Shown here in pieces: positions 1-8,489 of a stretch of DNA of 64,000 bases. Both the position numbers and the translations under genes were made by a program. Below the pieces are notes generated by a model, which was not told where the DNA came from, searched no databases, and was given only the letters and a program-made list of their open reading frames with translations. This DNA is from Zunongwangia atlantica 22II14-10F7. Its GTDB lineage: Bacteria; Bacteroidota; Bacteroidia; Flavobacteriales; Flavobacteriaceae. The stretch is from assembly GCF_002094855.1 (NCBI RefSeq), contig NZ_ARYN01000018.1, forward strand, positions 1-64,000. Reading direction: 5' to 3'. Position 1 is the first letter of the stretch, and the number at the start of each line of letters is the position of its first letter.

Positions 1-183
1 ATGCCGACTGGCGGTGTTTCCCCAACGGCAGAGAATTTAAAAGAATGGATGACAGCCGGGGTGCATTGTGTGGGAATTGGTTCCAAGCTGTTCATCAAAA
101 ATGAAGACGGTAAGTTCGACTATAAAAAAGTGCAGCAACAGGTGACTTCAGCTATTCAAATCGTTAAAGAGCTAAGAGCATGA
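1..183 (+). CDS. eda: KDPG aldolase (2-dehydro-3-deoxyphosphogluconate aldolase), C-terminal part
   Basis: Only the last 60 residues are in the window; the gene begins before base 1 and the Met at base 1 is probably internal. The segment PTGGVSPTAENLKEW followed by GVHCVGIGSKLF is the typical C-terminal phosphate-binding part of class I KDPG/KHG aldolases, which cleave 2-keto-3-deoxy-6-phosphogluconate to pyruvate and glyceraldehyde 3-phosphate in the cytoplasm. The stop overlaps the start of the downstream TRAP binding-protein gene (ATGA), so the two are co-translated. With the mannonate enzymes at 52368-54363 it would form the end of the hexuronate (Ashwell-type) pathway. The family call is firm; the choice between KDPG and KHG preference is inference. 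Confidence 0.85.
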   Translation: MPTGGVSPTAENLKEWMTAGVHCVGIGSKLFIKNEDGKFDYKKVQQQVTSAIQIVKELRA

Positions 184-1157
184 TCAGGAAATTGCTTATT
201 GTTTTAGGGGTGTTCTTTATGCTGGGATGTACCAAAGATTCTTCAGTAAAAGAATTAAAACTGGCGCATAGCCTTAGTAATAGTCATCCAGTACATAAAG
301 CAATGACTTATTTTGCAGAAAGAGTGGCTCTGCATTCCGAAGGGAAAATGGAGATTAAGATCTATCCAAGTAGTCAGTTAGGATCAGAGCGTGAATGTTT
401 AGAATTACTTCAGTTAGGAAGTTTGGCGATGACGAAAGTTTCTTCCGCAGTGATGGAAAACTTCTCTCCAAAATTGAAGGTTTTCGGCTATCCTTATTTA
501 TTTGAATCCAAAAAGCAACGTTATGCACTCTATGATAGTGATCTGGGAAAAGAACTTTTAGCTGATGGCGAGAAATACTGGCTGCATGGATTAACCTATT
601 TTGACGCCGGAAGTCGAAGTTTTTACACTAAAAATACACAAATCACTAAGCCTTCAGATCTAAAAGGATTAAAAGTGCGAGTGATGCAAAGTCCCACGGC
701 GATTAAACTGGTAAATGCAATGGGGGGCTCGCCTACACCGGTGTCCTGGGGAGAATTATATACTTCATTGCAGCAGGGAGTAGTTGATGGCGCAGAAAAT
801 AACTTGCCAAGTTTTTACTCATCAAAGCATTACGAGATCTGCAAAAATCTATGTCTCGATAAACATAGCTCTTTGCCTGATATTTTAGTGATGAGTTCTA
901 TTATTTATGAAGATCTTAATGAGCAGGAAAAGAACGTTTTAAGGCTAAGTGCACAGGAAGCCGCAATAGAGCAGCGCAGATTATGGGAAAAGGCAGAAAA
1001 GGAATCCTTGGTCGAAATCAAAAAAGCCGGAGTAAAAGTAACTGAGCCTGATATCGAGGTATTCAAAAAAGAAAGTGAAGCGATAATAACCAATTTGAAA
1101 TCTGAAAATCCTGAATTATATAAATTGATCCAAGAGATAAAATCTATACAACCATGA
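180..1157 (+). CDS. dctP: TRAP transporter substrate-binding lipoprotein (DctP family)
   Basis: This 325-residue protein is the extracytoplasmic solute receptor of a TRAP transporter. It begins with a lipoprotein signal whose lipobox ends LGC (Cys17), followed by a mature DctP domain. Family landmarks include LAHSLSNSHPVHKAM near residue 28, the segment LKGLKVRVMQSP near 160 with the Arg that usually binds the substrate carboxylate, and SLQQGVVDGAENN near 198. Its start overlaps the aldolase stop by ATGA and its stop overlaps the DctQ gene by ATGA, so the genes form one tight operon. The neighbouring aldolase and LacI regulator suggest a hexuronate or aldonate substrate; that specificity is inference. 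Confidence 0.92.
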   Translation: MIRKLLIVLGVFFMLGCTKDSSVKELKLAHSLSNSHPVHKAMTYFAERVALHSEGKMEIKIYPSSQLGSERECLELLQLGSLAMTKVSSAVMENFSPKLKVFGYPYLFESKKQRYALYDSDLGKELLADGEKYWLHGLTYFDAGSRSFYTKNTQITKPSDLKGLKVRVMQSPTAIKLVNAMGGSPTPVSWGELYTSLQQGVVDGAENNLPSFYSSKHYEICKNLCLDKHSSLPDILVMSSIIYEDLNEQEKNVLRLSAQEAAIEQRRLWEKAEKESLVEIKKAGVKVTEPDIEVFKKESEAIITNLKSENPELYKLIQEIKSIQP

Positions 1158-1609
1158 AAAAACTAGATTTTTATTTGGGCTGGTTTATAGTTTTGTTACT
1201 AAGTGCTATGCTTTTTACTGTTCTATGGGGCGTGTGTGCTAGATACATTATGGATAGCCCAAGTTCCTGGACTGAAGAGCTTGCTCGATTTTTTCTTATT
1301 TGGGTGAGTATGCTTGGAGCAGCTTATGTCTCGGGAAAACGAGATCATATCACGATAGATCTTTGGCCAGAGCATGTGATCAAAAAATATGGTAGGATAA
1401 TGGATGTAAGCGTTAGCTTGGTGATTATTCTATTTGTTTTTGCCGTTTTTATTGTTGGGGGAATACGATATATCTATGTTTCATTTAAACTTTGGCAAAC
1501 ATCAGCTGCATTAGAGATTCCCATGGGATATATTTATCTAATCTTACCATTAACAGGTTTTTGTGTGCTTTTTTACCGAATAGGATTTCTAATTAAAGAT
1601 TTAAAATGA
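1154..1609 (+). CDS. dctQ: TRAP transporter small permease (DctQ family)
   Basis: The 151-residue protein has four hydrophobic segments (about residues 10-30, 45-65, 90-112 and 125-145), the expected topology for the small TRAP membrane subunit. The segment SSWTEELARFFLIWVSMLGAA is the DctQ family signature. DctQ scaffolds the large permease and couples it to the periplasmic receptor. The gene overlaps dctP and dctM by four bases on each side, which indicates translational coupling and equal output of the three subunits. Confidence 0.92.
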   Translation: MKKLDFYLGWFIVLLLSAMLFTVLWGVCARYIMDSPSSWTEELARFFLIWVSMLGAAYVSGKRDHITIDLWPEHVIKKYGRIMDVSVSLVIILFVFAVFIVGGIRYIYVSFKLWQTSAALEIPMGYIYLILPLTGFCVLFYRIGFLIKDLK

Positions 1610-2901
1610 TAGAGATGGAAATAATTGTACTTGCTGTAAGTTTTGTGGTATTAGTAGGAATACGAGTTCCCGTGGCATGGAGCATAGGTATTGCATCTTT
1701 AATAACCTTATTTTTTAGTATTGATTCTTTGCCCGCTGTTGCAACTATTGCACAACGAATGGTCACAGGACTTGATAGTTTTTCGTTATTAGCCATTCCG
1801 TTTTTTATTTTGGCAGGGCACTTAATGAATAGTGGGGGTATTGCAAAAAGACTCATAGCTTTCGCGAAAGCGCTCGTAGGAAGTTTACCGGGAGGATTGG
1901 CTCACGTAAATATTGTGGCAGCGATGCTTTTTGGAGCTATAGCAGGTTCAGCAGGAGCAGCGGCAGCGGCAATTGGTAGTTTTATGAGTACTAAAATGGA
2001 AGAAGAAGGCTATACCAAAGAATATGGGGTGGCGGTAAATGTTACTTCTGCAACTACAGGCTTGTTAATTCCGCCTAGTAATATTTTTATTATTTATTCT
2101 TTAGCAAGTGGCGGCGTAAGTATTGGCGCCTTATTTTTAGCGGGTTATATTCCTGGTATTTTAACAGGTTTAATTTTAATGATCATTGCTTTAGTTTGGG
2201 CAAAACGAAAAGGTTTTCCTACAGCAAAACGTTCTTCGATGAATCAGGTTTTAAAAAGCTTTTTGGATGCTTTACCTAGTTTAATGTTGCTTTTGGTGAT
2301 TATCGGCGGAATCGTTGGTGGCATTTTTACTGCAACCGAAGCTTCATCTGTAGCCGTGGTGTATTGCTTAATTCTTGGTATGGTTTATAAAGAACTGAGT
2401 TTCGATAAATTGAAGGGAATTTTAATAAAATCGGCTGAAACTATTGCACTTGTAATGATCCTAATTGCATTGAGTATCGCGATGTCCTGGGTGATGTCTT
2501 ATGCAGATATTCCAGAGCAGGTAACTTCGGCCTTATTGGGTTATAGCGAGAATCCGATCGTAGTGATGATCATGATCAATATTATTCTATTGGTGATTGG
2601 TATTTTTATGGATATGACGCCAGCAGTATTAATTTTTACTCCAATTTTCCTACCTGTAGTTACGGCATTAGGCGTAGATCCTGTTCATTTTGGGGTGATA
2701 ATGGTTTTAAATTTATGCATAGGTTTATGTACGCCACCGGTAGGATCAGTTTTATTTATTGGAGTAGGAGTAGCAAATACCAGTATTAGAAAAGTTATCA
2801 AACCTTTATTGCCATTGTTCGTAGGAATGATCGTTTCCCTGGCATTGGTGATTTTATTCCCTAAATTAAGTTTATGGCTGCCTGAATTATTTGGTCTCTA
2901 G
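1606..2901 (+). CDS. dctM: TRAP transporter large permease (DctM family)
   Basis: The 431-residue protein is highly hydrophobic with about 12 membrane segments and is the sodium-coupled translocation subunit. It carries DctM landmarks such as FFILAGHLMNSGGIAKRL near residue 65, GAIAGSAGAAAAAIGSF near 110, IPPSNIFIIYS near 150, and LGVDPVHFGVIMVLNLCIGLCTPPVG near 355. Length is normal for the family. It closes the aldolase-dctP-dctQ-dctM operon; the next gene is convergent, 50 bases away. Substrate is inferred to be a uronate or aldonate from gene context only. Confidence 0.93.
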   Translation: MIEMEIIVLAVSFVVLVGIRVPVAWSIGIASLITLFFSIDSLPAVATIAQRMVTGLDSFSLLAIPFFILAGHLMNSGGIAKRLIAFAKALVGSLPGGLAHVNIVAAMLFGAIAGSAGAAAAAIGSFMSTKMEEEGYTKEYGVAVNVTSATTGLLIPPSNIFIIYSLASGGVSIGALFLAGYIPGILTGLILMIIALVWAKRKGFPTAKRSSMNQVLKSFLDALPSLMLLLVIIGGIVGGIFTATEASSVAVVYCLILGMVYKELSFDKLKGILIKSAETIALVMILIALSIAMSWVMSYADIPEQVTSALLGYSENPIVVMIMINIILLVIGIFMDMTPAVLIFTPIFLPVVTALGVDPVHFGVIMVLNLCIGLCTPPVGSVLFIGVGVANTSIRKVIKPLLPLFVGMIVSLALVILFPKLSLWLPELFGL

Positions 2902-2951
2902 ATAGCGGTCCAAATTGGATGTTTTTAGCAGCTATTTTCTGAAATCTAAAT

Positions 2952-3989
2952 TTATTTTTTTCGTAAACTGGAGGCTCTTACTATAACTTCGGTGTCTAAA
3001 ACAGTGATTTCTGAAACGCCTTGCTCGATCTTTTTATCGGCATGTTCCAGAATTCTTTTGGTAGAAAGCTCGCCCATTTTCATTGCGGGATGTGAGATCG
3101 AAGAAAGTGCCGGCTCTACGATCGAAGCTATAGGATCGTCATTAAAACCAATTACGGCAAGTTCTTCAGGAATTTTCACTCCCTGCTTTTTAGCCTGCAT
3201 GATCGCACTCACGGCCGCAGTATCATTAGATGAGAAGATCGCATCGGGTGGTTTTTTCATATTTAGTAATTTTGAAGTAGCTTCCTGGCCTTCTTCAAAA
3301 CTCATGGTATTCATGTAAATCAGTAGCTCTTTATCTGGAGTTATACCATGTGCTTTTAAAGCATCGATATAACCATTTTTCCGAAGTTTATAAATATTAA
3401 GATGTTGTGCTCCAGCAAAATGCGCTATTCGTGTACATCCCTGCTGAATTAAATGCTCGGTAGCTTTATAACCAGCGGAATAATTGTCGATGATCACCCG
3501 GTAACTATTAAGATCTGAAGGTACACGGTCCACAAAAACCACAGGAATATCCTGCTCTAGGAATTGCTTAAAATGATCTGCATTTTTAGTTTCCATACTT
3601 AGTGAAGCTACAATACCACAAACGCGGCTATCGTAAAGCGCCTTTGCATTGGCAACTTCATTCTTGTAATTATCGTCAGATTGAGAAATAAGAACATTGT
3701 ATCCGGCAGCTCTGGCCGAATTTTCTACACCGCTAATAAGAGAAGAAATGAAAGGCCTGTTAATTCTGGCAATAAGAATTCCAATATTGTTACTTCTGTT
3801 GTTTCTAAGACTCGCCGCTAAAGAATTTGGTCTGTATCCCAGCTTTTTCGCCGTTTCCTGAATTTGTTTTGTAGTATCCTTTCCAATACTCTTGTGATTT
3901 TTAAGTGCTCTGGAAATAGTGCTGGGAGAATAATTCAACTCATTGGCAATGTCGTAAATAGTTACAACCTTATTTTTCTTTTTGCTCAT
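2952..3989 (-). CDS. LacI-family transcriptional repressor
   Basis: The 345-residue protein has an N-terminal LacI helix-turn-helix (about residues 8-30, VTIYDIANELNYSPSTISRA) with the hinge motif LGYRPNSLAASLR near 50, followed by a periplasmic-binding-protein-like effector domain (about 65-335) with typical segments such as AVIGFNDDPIASIVEPALSS. It is convergent with the TRAP operon and divergent from the GH43 gene at 4298. Two sequences resembling LacI operators lie in the divergent gap, one inside the likely promoter of the GH43 gene. It probably represses itself, the GH43 gene and perhaps the uronate genes until a sugar effector binds. The effector cannot be read from sequence. Confidence 0.93.
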   Translation of the reverse strand: MSKKKNKVVTIYDIANELNYSPSTISRALKNHKSIGKDTTKQIQETAKKLGYRPNSLAASLRNNRSNNIGILIARINRPFISSLISGVENSARAAGYNVLISQSDDNYKNEVANAKALYDSRVCGIVASLSMETKNADHFKQFLEQDIPVVFVDRVPSDLNSYRVIIDNYSAGYKATEHLIQQGCTRIAHFAGAQHLNIYKLRKNGYIDALKAHGITPDKELLIYMNTMSFEEGQEATSKLLNMKKPPDAIFSSNDTAAVSAIMQAKKQGVKIPEELAVIGFNDDPIASIVEPALSSISHPAMKMGELSTKRILEHADKKIEQGVSEITVLDTEVIVRASSLRKK

Positions 3990-4100
3990 CCTTTTTTGGT
4001 TCTTTCAGCTTATCAATCAGAAAATATTCTGCGTCCTAATATATTTCTAAATAGAAATCTTGTGAATTCGAGCAAAATACGAATTTTGCTTCAGTTAGGC

Positions 4101-4113
4101 TCAAACGGTTTAA
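4101..4113. promoter_or_regulatory. Candidate LacI-type operator, lacI-proximal
   Basis: TCAAACGGTTTAA is a near-palindrome centred on a CG step (AAACGGTTT), the layout of LacI-family operators. It lies about 110 bases upstream of the divergent LacI-family start and could serve autoregulation. There is no conservation evidence from this sequence alone. Confidence 0.35.
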
Positions 4114-4139
4114 CAAATTTAACCTTTTCTATAATTTAC

Positions 4140-4162
4140 GCAACCGATTGCCTTTATTTTTG
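4140..4162 (+). promoter_or_regulatory. Promoter with embedded LacI-type operator for the GH43 gene
   Basis: GCAACCGATTGC at 4140-4151 matches its reverse complement at 10 of 12 positions and has a central CG, like LacI/PurR-family operators. It is followed at 4155-4162 by TATTTTTG, a perfect TAnnTTTG Bacteroidota -7 element. The operator falls in the spacer just upstream of the -7 element, where a bound repressor would block RNA polymerase. The -33 element is weak. The leader to the ATG at 4298 would be about 130 bases. Confidence 0.45.
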
Positions 4163-4297
4163 TTTCTAAACTCTTTTTGAATATCATAAAATTATATAAA
4201 TAACTGATTATCAGTTTAAAAAGTGTTTTAAATTTTACGAATACGATTGAGTAATTTTTCCTATATTTATCATCATAATATAAAACTTTAATTAAAA

Positions 4298-5410
4298 ATG
4301 AATAAGCGCTCTTTGTATTCTGTGATGCTAATCGGCTTGATTTTAATGTCTTGTAAAAATGAAGCCGAAAAAGATAAAACAGAAGAAAAGTCTGATGTTT
4401 CTGAAACCGCTCAAAACGATGTTAGAAAAGTAGAAACTGAGCCTTTAGTGACCAAAGATTTTACGGCAGATCCTTCAGCTCACGTGTTTAATGATAAAAT
4501 ATACATTTACCCAAGTCATGATTTCGATTCTGGTGTTCCTGAAGATGACCTTGGGAATCACTTTAATATGAGAGATTATCACGTCTATTCTATGGATAGT
4601 GCAGGTGGTGAAGTTACAGATCACGGCGTTGTTTTAGATGTAGATGATGTAGAGTGGGCAACACGCCAAATGTGGGCACCAGATGCAGCAGAGAAAGACG
4701 GTAAATATTACCTGTATTTTCCGGCAAAAGACGAAAACGATATCTTTAGAATTGGTGTGGCTGTGGCTAATACTCCAGAAGGGCCATTTACGCCAATGCC
4801 AGATTATATTGAAAATTCTTACAGTATAGATCCTGCGGTTTTCGAGGATACGGATGGTGAATATTATATGTATTTTGGTGGAATTTGGGGTGGACAGTTA
4901 CAACGCTGGGAGACCGGAAGTTTTGCAGATGCAGATAAATATCCGGTAGATAGTGTAAAAGCAATAGAGCCAAGAATTGCGAAATTAGATAAAAACATGG
5001 TCTCTTTTAGCGAAGAGCCAAAGAGAATTCAACTGTTAGATGAAGAAGGAAATGACCTTCTTACAGGTGATAACGACCGTCGTTTCTTTGAAGCTGCCTG
5101 GGTGCATAAGATCGATGGGACCTATTACCTATCGTATTCAACAGGAGATACACATAAAATTGTTTACGCTACTTCAGATAATCCTTACGGACCTTTTACT
5201 TATCAAGGAGTGATCTTAGAACCGGTATTAGGTTGGACTAACCATCATTCTATTGTTCAGTTTAAAGGAAAATGGTATTTGTTTTTTCATGATAGTTCAC
5301 TTTCAAAAGGAAAAACATTTTTAAGAAGTGTAAAGATGACCGAGCTTACATTTAACGAGGACGGCTCTATACAAACTATTAATGCTGCTGTTCAGGATTC
5401 AATAAACTAA
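4298..5410 (+). CDS. GH43-family glycoside hydrolase, lipoprotein (likely arabinofuranosidase or xylosidase)
   Basis: The 370-residue protein has a lipoprotein signal (LILMSC, Cys19), an acidic Lys/Glu-rich linker to about residue 50, and a five-bladed propeller GH43 domain. The three expected catalytic carboxylates are present: Asp58 in ADPSAHVF (base), Asp178 in SIDPAVF (pKa modulator) and Glu265 in RRFFEAAWVH (acid). The mature enzyme would be tethered to a membrane and remove arabinose or xylose from xylan side chains. It starts the plus-strand xylan locus, four bases before the esterase gene, and is probably controlled by the divergent LacI regulator. Subfamily and exact substrate are not resolved. 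Confidence 0.9.
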   Translation: MNKRSLYSVMLIGLILMSCKNEAEKDKTEEKSDVSETAQNDVRKVETEPLVTKDFTADPSAHVFNDKIYIYPSHDFDSGVPEDDLGNHFNMRDYHVYSMDSAGGEVTDHGVVLDVDDVEWATRQMWAPDAAEKDGKYYLYFPAKDENDIFRIGVAVANTPEGPFTPMPDYIENSYSIDPAVFEDTDGEYYMYFGGIWGGQLQRWETGSFADADKYPVDSVKAIEPRIAKLDKNMVSFSEEPKRIQLLDEEGNDLLTGDNDRRFFEAAWVHKIDGTYYLSYSTGDTHKIVYATSDNPYGPFTYQGVILEPVLGWTNHHSIVQFKGKWYLFFHDSSLSKGKTFLRSVKMTELTFNEDGSIQTINAAVQDSIN

Positions 5411-5413
5411 GCA

Positions 5414-7330
5414 ATGCGTTTTTTTTATCTGTTACTTTTTTTATTTACTAATACGCTGTTAGCCCAGGTTCGTTTACCAAAATTGGTGAGTGACGGGATG
5501 GTTTTACAGCGTAATAGTAATGTACGTATTTGGGGATGGGCTTCAGAAGGAGAAGCGGTTGAAATAAAATTTCAGCAAAAAACTTACAAAACCAATTCAG
5601 AAGGTGGTAAATGGGAAATTTTTCTTGAAGATCCTTCGGTTGGAGGACCCTATAAAATGGAAATTTCAGGAGAAAATGATATCCAATTAGATTCTCTTTA
5701 TGTAGGTGATGTTTGGCTATGTTCTGGTCAGTCGAATATGGAACTTCCCATGTCTCGTGTAGCGCCAAAATATCCAGAAGAAATAAAGACGGCCAATAAT
5801 CCTGAAATTAGATATTTTCAGGTGCCAAAAAAATATAATCTTTCTGAAAAGTTAGATGATATTTCTCGCGGGAAATGGGTTGCAGTGCATCCAAATACCA
5901 TTGGCGATTTTGCAGCTGTACCGTATTTCTTTGCTAAAAAACTTTACGAAAATTATCAAATCCCAATAGGTTTGATCGATGCCAGTCTTGGTGGTTCACC
6001 TGTTGAAGCCTGGATGAGTGAAAAAGCGCTTAAAAATTTTCCAGAAGCTATTGCTGAAGTAGAAAGGCTAAAGCCTGAAGGCACGATCGATAGTTTAGAA
6101 CGACTAGATCAAGACCGAATTAAAAATTGGTACACCAGAATAAATGCTGAAGATCTTGGTGTAAAAAATGCCTGGAAAACATCGAATATCGATGATAGCG
6201 ATTGGAAGAGTATCGAAATGCCTGCATTATTAAATGAACAGGTAAACGGAGTGATTTGGTTTAGAAAGAAATTTGAGGTTAAAAGTCAATTTTCGGGAAA
6301 ATCGGCTTCACTTTTAATTGGGAGAATGGTCGATGCAGATTCGGTTTTTGTAAACGGAACTTTTGTAGGGAATACAACTTATCAATATCCCCCAAGAAGA
6401 TATAAAATTCCGTCTAATCTTTTAAAAGCTGGAGAAAATACAATTGCAGTAAAATTAATTAGCGAAAGAGGTAGTGTGGGATTTGTAAAAGATAAAGATT
6501 ACCAGATCATTTTTGAAAGCGATAGCATCGATCTTGCAGGAACTTGGAAATATAAAGTGGGTAAGGCAGCAAAAGCTTTGCCATCGCAAACTTTTTATCA
6601 ATGGAAACCAACCGGACTTTATAACGCAATGATACATCCTTTGCTGGATTACAATATTAAAGGTGCTATTTGGTATCAGGGAGAATCGAATACGGGCGAG
6701 GCTGAAAAATACAGCGAGTTATTTCCAACTATGATCGAGAGCTGGAGAGAAAATTGGCGTCAAGATTCTTCAAATTTTCCGTTTCTTTTTGTGCAGCTGG
6801 CTAATTTTATGGAAAGTCGGGAATATCCAAAAGATTCTAATTGGGCTCGACTTAGAGAATCGCAAAAAGATGCCTTAAAAGTATCGAAAACCGGTATGGC
6901 CGTGATCATCGATGTAGGCGAGTGGAACGATATTCATCCTTTAGATAAAAAAACGGTTGGTGATCGCCTGGCAACTTCAGCAAAAAAAGTGGCTTATGGC
7001 GAAACTTCAGTAGTTGCTTCCGGGCCAATGTATACTTCTTCAGAAATTAAAGAAGATTCGATCATATTGAATTTTGATCATGTAGGCAGCGGTTTAAAAA
7101 CTAAGAATGCTGAAGAATTAAAAGGTTTTGCAATTGCCGGGAGCGATAAAAAATTCGTTTGGGCAATAGCTAAGATCGAAGGAGATAAAGTGATCGTCTA
7201 TAGCCCAAAAGTAGATCATCCCGTAGCAGTTCGCTACGCCTGGGCAGATAATCCCCAAAACGCGAATTTATATAACGAAGAAGATTTGCCGGCATCGCCG
7301 TTTAGAACCGATGACTGGGCGCAAGAATAA
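5414..7330 (+). CDS. Sialate O-acetylesterase-like SGNH esterase (possible acetyl-xylan esterase)
   Basis: The 638-residue secreted protein has a Sec signal ending near LLAQ (residue 18). The sialate O-acetylesterase fold is indicated by VWLCSGQSNME (nucleophile Ser107), IWYQGESNTG near residue 420 and DVGEWNDIHP near 500 supplying Asp/His. A beta-sandwich insertion with a jelly-roll appearance, like the GH2 N-terminal domain, lies at about residues 255-355. Family members in xylan loci act as acetyl-xylan esterases (CE20 type), so deacetylation of xylan is the likely role here; sialic acid is not otherwise indicated. It follows the GH43 stop by three bases, so they are co-transcribed. Confidence 0.85.
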   Translation: MRFFYLLLFLFTNTLLAQVRLPKLVSDGMVLQRNSNVRIWGWASEGEAVEIKFQQKTYKTNSEGGKWEIFLEDPSVGGPYKMEISGENDIQLDSLYVGDVWLCSGQSNMELPMSRVAPKYPEEIKTANNPEIRYFQVPKKYNLSEKLDDISRGKWVAVHPNTIGDFAAVPYFFAKKLYENYQIPIGLIDASLGGSPVEAWMSEKALKNFPEAIAEVERLKPEGTIDSLERLDQDRIKNWYTRINAEDLGVKNAWKTSNIDDSDWKSIEMPALLNEQVNGVIWFRKKFEVKSQFSGKSASLLIGRMVDADSVFVNGTFVGNTTYQYPPRRYKIPSNLLKAGENTIAVKLISERGSVGFVKDKDYQIIFESDSIDLAGTWKYKVGKAAKALPSQTFYQWKPTGLYNAMIHPLLDYNIKGAIWYQGESNTGEAEKYSELFPTMIESWRENWRQDSSNFPFLFVQLANFMESREYPKDSNWARLRESQKDALKVSKTGMAVIIDVGEWNDIHPLDKKTVGDRLATSAKKVAYGETSVVASGPMYTSSEIKEDSIILNFDHVGSGLKTKNAEELKGFAIAGSDKKFVWAIAKIEGDKVIVYSPKVDHPVAVRYAWADNPQNANLYNEEDLPASPFRTDDWAQE

Positions 7331-7357
7331 CTTAGAATTTTGCAGTTGATTAACAAA

Positions 7358-7393
7358 TCTCTGGTTGAGTTTAACCCCGCACCCAGCCAGAGA
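7358..7393. other. Intergenic hairpin between esterase and aldose epimerase genes
   Basis: TCTCTGG at 7358-7364 pairs with CCAGAGA at 7387-7393 around a 22-base loop. There is no following T run, so it is not a clear intrinsic terminator. It may stabilise or partially attenuate the mRNA between the two genes. Confidence 0.35.
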
Positions 7394-7414
7394 TAATCAA
7401 TCAAAAACACAAAA

Positions 7415-8461
7415 ATGAGTATTGAAACAGAACATAAAATAGAAACCTATTTCCTTGAAAATTCGGGCGGCACTAAGCTGAGTCTTATTAATTATGGCGG
7501 CCGAATTATTAATCTTGAAGTACCGGATGGAAATGGAAAGTTTGGGAATGTGGTATTAAATCTTAGTGAAGAAGATTACTTAAAGCCAAATCCATTTATT
7601 GGGGCTTTAATTGGGAGATACGCTAACCGAATTGCAAATGCCAGTTTTAGGTTGAATGGAGAGACTTACGAGGTCGATAAAAATGAAGGTGAAAATTGCC
7701 TGCATGGCGGTGTTGGAGGTTTTGATGCTGTTTTTTGGGACGTTGAAAAACTAAGCGAGTCTAAAGTAGTTTTAAGCTATGATAGTCCGCATTTAGAAAT
7801 GGGATTTCCGGGAAATCTAAAAGTGAAAGTTTATTACGAACTCACTGATGCCAATGAATTAAAGATTTTTTATCGTGCTATTTCTGATATGGAAACGATC
7901 ATTAATCTAACGCAACATTCTTATTTTAATCTTACGGCAGATTTTAATAAAAACATCGAAGATCATGAGGTGTTAATAAATGCTGACTCGTTTTTACCAA
8001 TTTCAGGAACTATTCCAACCGGGGAATTTCGAGCTGTAGCAAATGATGTTTTTGATTTTAGAAAGCCGAAAAAAATTATAGCTGAAATTAACCAAAATGA
8101 ACAACAATTAGAAACTGCCGGTGGTTACGATCATTGTTTTATTCTGAATAAAGAAAATAATAAAGACTTAAGTTTTGCGGCATGCGCTTACGATCCTGAA
8201 ACTGGTCGATTTTTAGAAGTTTTTACTACAGAACCAGGAATGCAATTCTATACCGGGAATTCTTTAGATGGAAGTCTTAAAATCCCGAATCAAACAGGGA
8301 ATTATAAAAAGCGATCTGGTTTTTGTTTTGAGACACAGCATTTCCCTGATTCTCCAAATCGTCCCGATTTTCCTTCAGTGATTTTGCAGGCAGGAGAGGA
8401 GTTTTCTTCAGAAACGATTTATAAATTTTCAGTAAAAACTGAAGAAAATAATAAGATATAA
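7415..8461 (+). CDS. galM: Aldose 1-epimerase (mutarotase)
   Basis: The 348-residue protein interconverts the anomers of free aldoses such as xylose, arabinose or galactose. Recognisable family motifs are YGGRIINLEVPD near residue 28, IGRYANRIANASF near 66, NCLHGGVGGFDAVFW near 92 with an active-site His, NLTQHSYFNLT near 168 with the catalytic His, and TTEPGMQFYTGN near 271 with the catalytic Glu. No signal peptide is visible, so it acts in the cytoplasm. It lies between extracellular esterases and upstream of the sugar symporter, consistent with handling pentoses released from xylan. Confidence 0.92.
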   Translation: MSIETEHKIETYFLENSGGTKLSLINYGGRIINLEVPDGNGKFGNVVLNLSEEDYLKPNPFIGALIGRYANRIANASFRLNGETYEVDKNEGENCLHGGVGGFDAVFWDVEKLSESKVVLSYDSPHLEMGFPGNLKVKVYYELTDANELKIFYRAISDMETIINLTQHSYFNLTADFNKNIEDHEVLINADSFLPISGTIPTGEFRAVANDVFDFRKPKKIIAEINQNEQQLETAGGYDHCFILNKENNKDLSFAACAYDPETGRFLEVFTTEPGMQFYTGNSLDGSLKIPNQTGNYKKRSGFCFETQHFPDSPNRPDFPSVILQAGEEFSSETIYKFSVKTEENNKI

Positions 8462-8489
8462 CAATTTCAAATTGAAAAAGAGATTTAGA

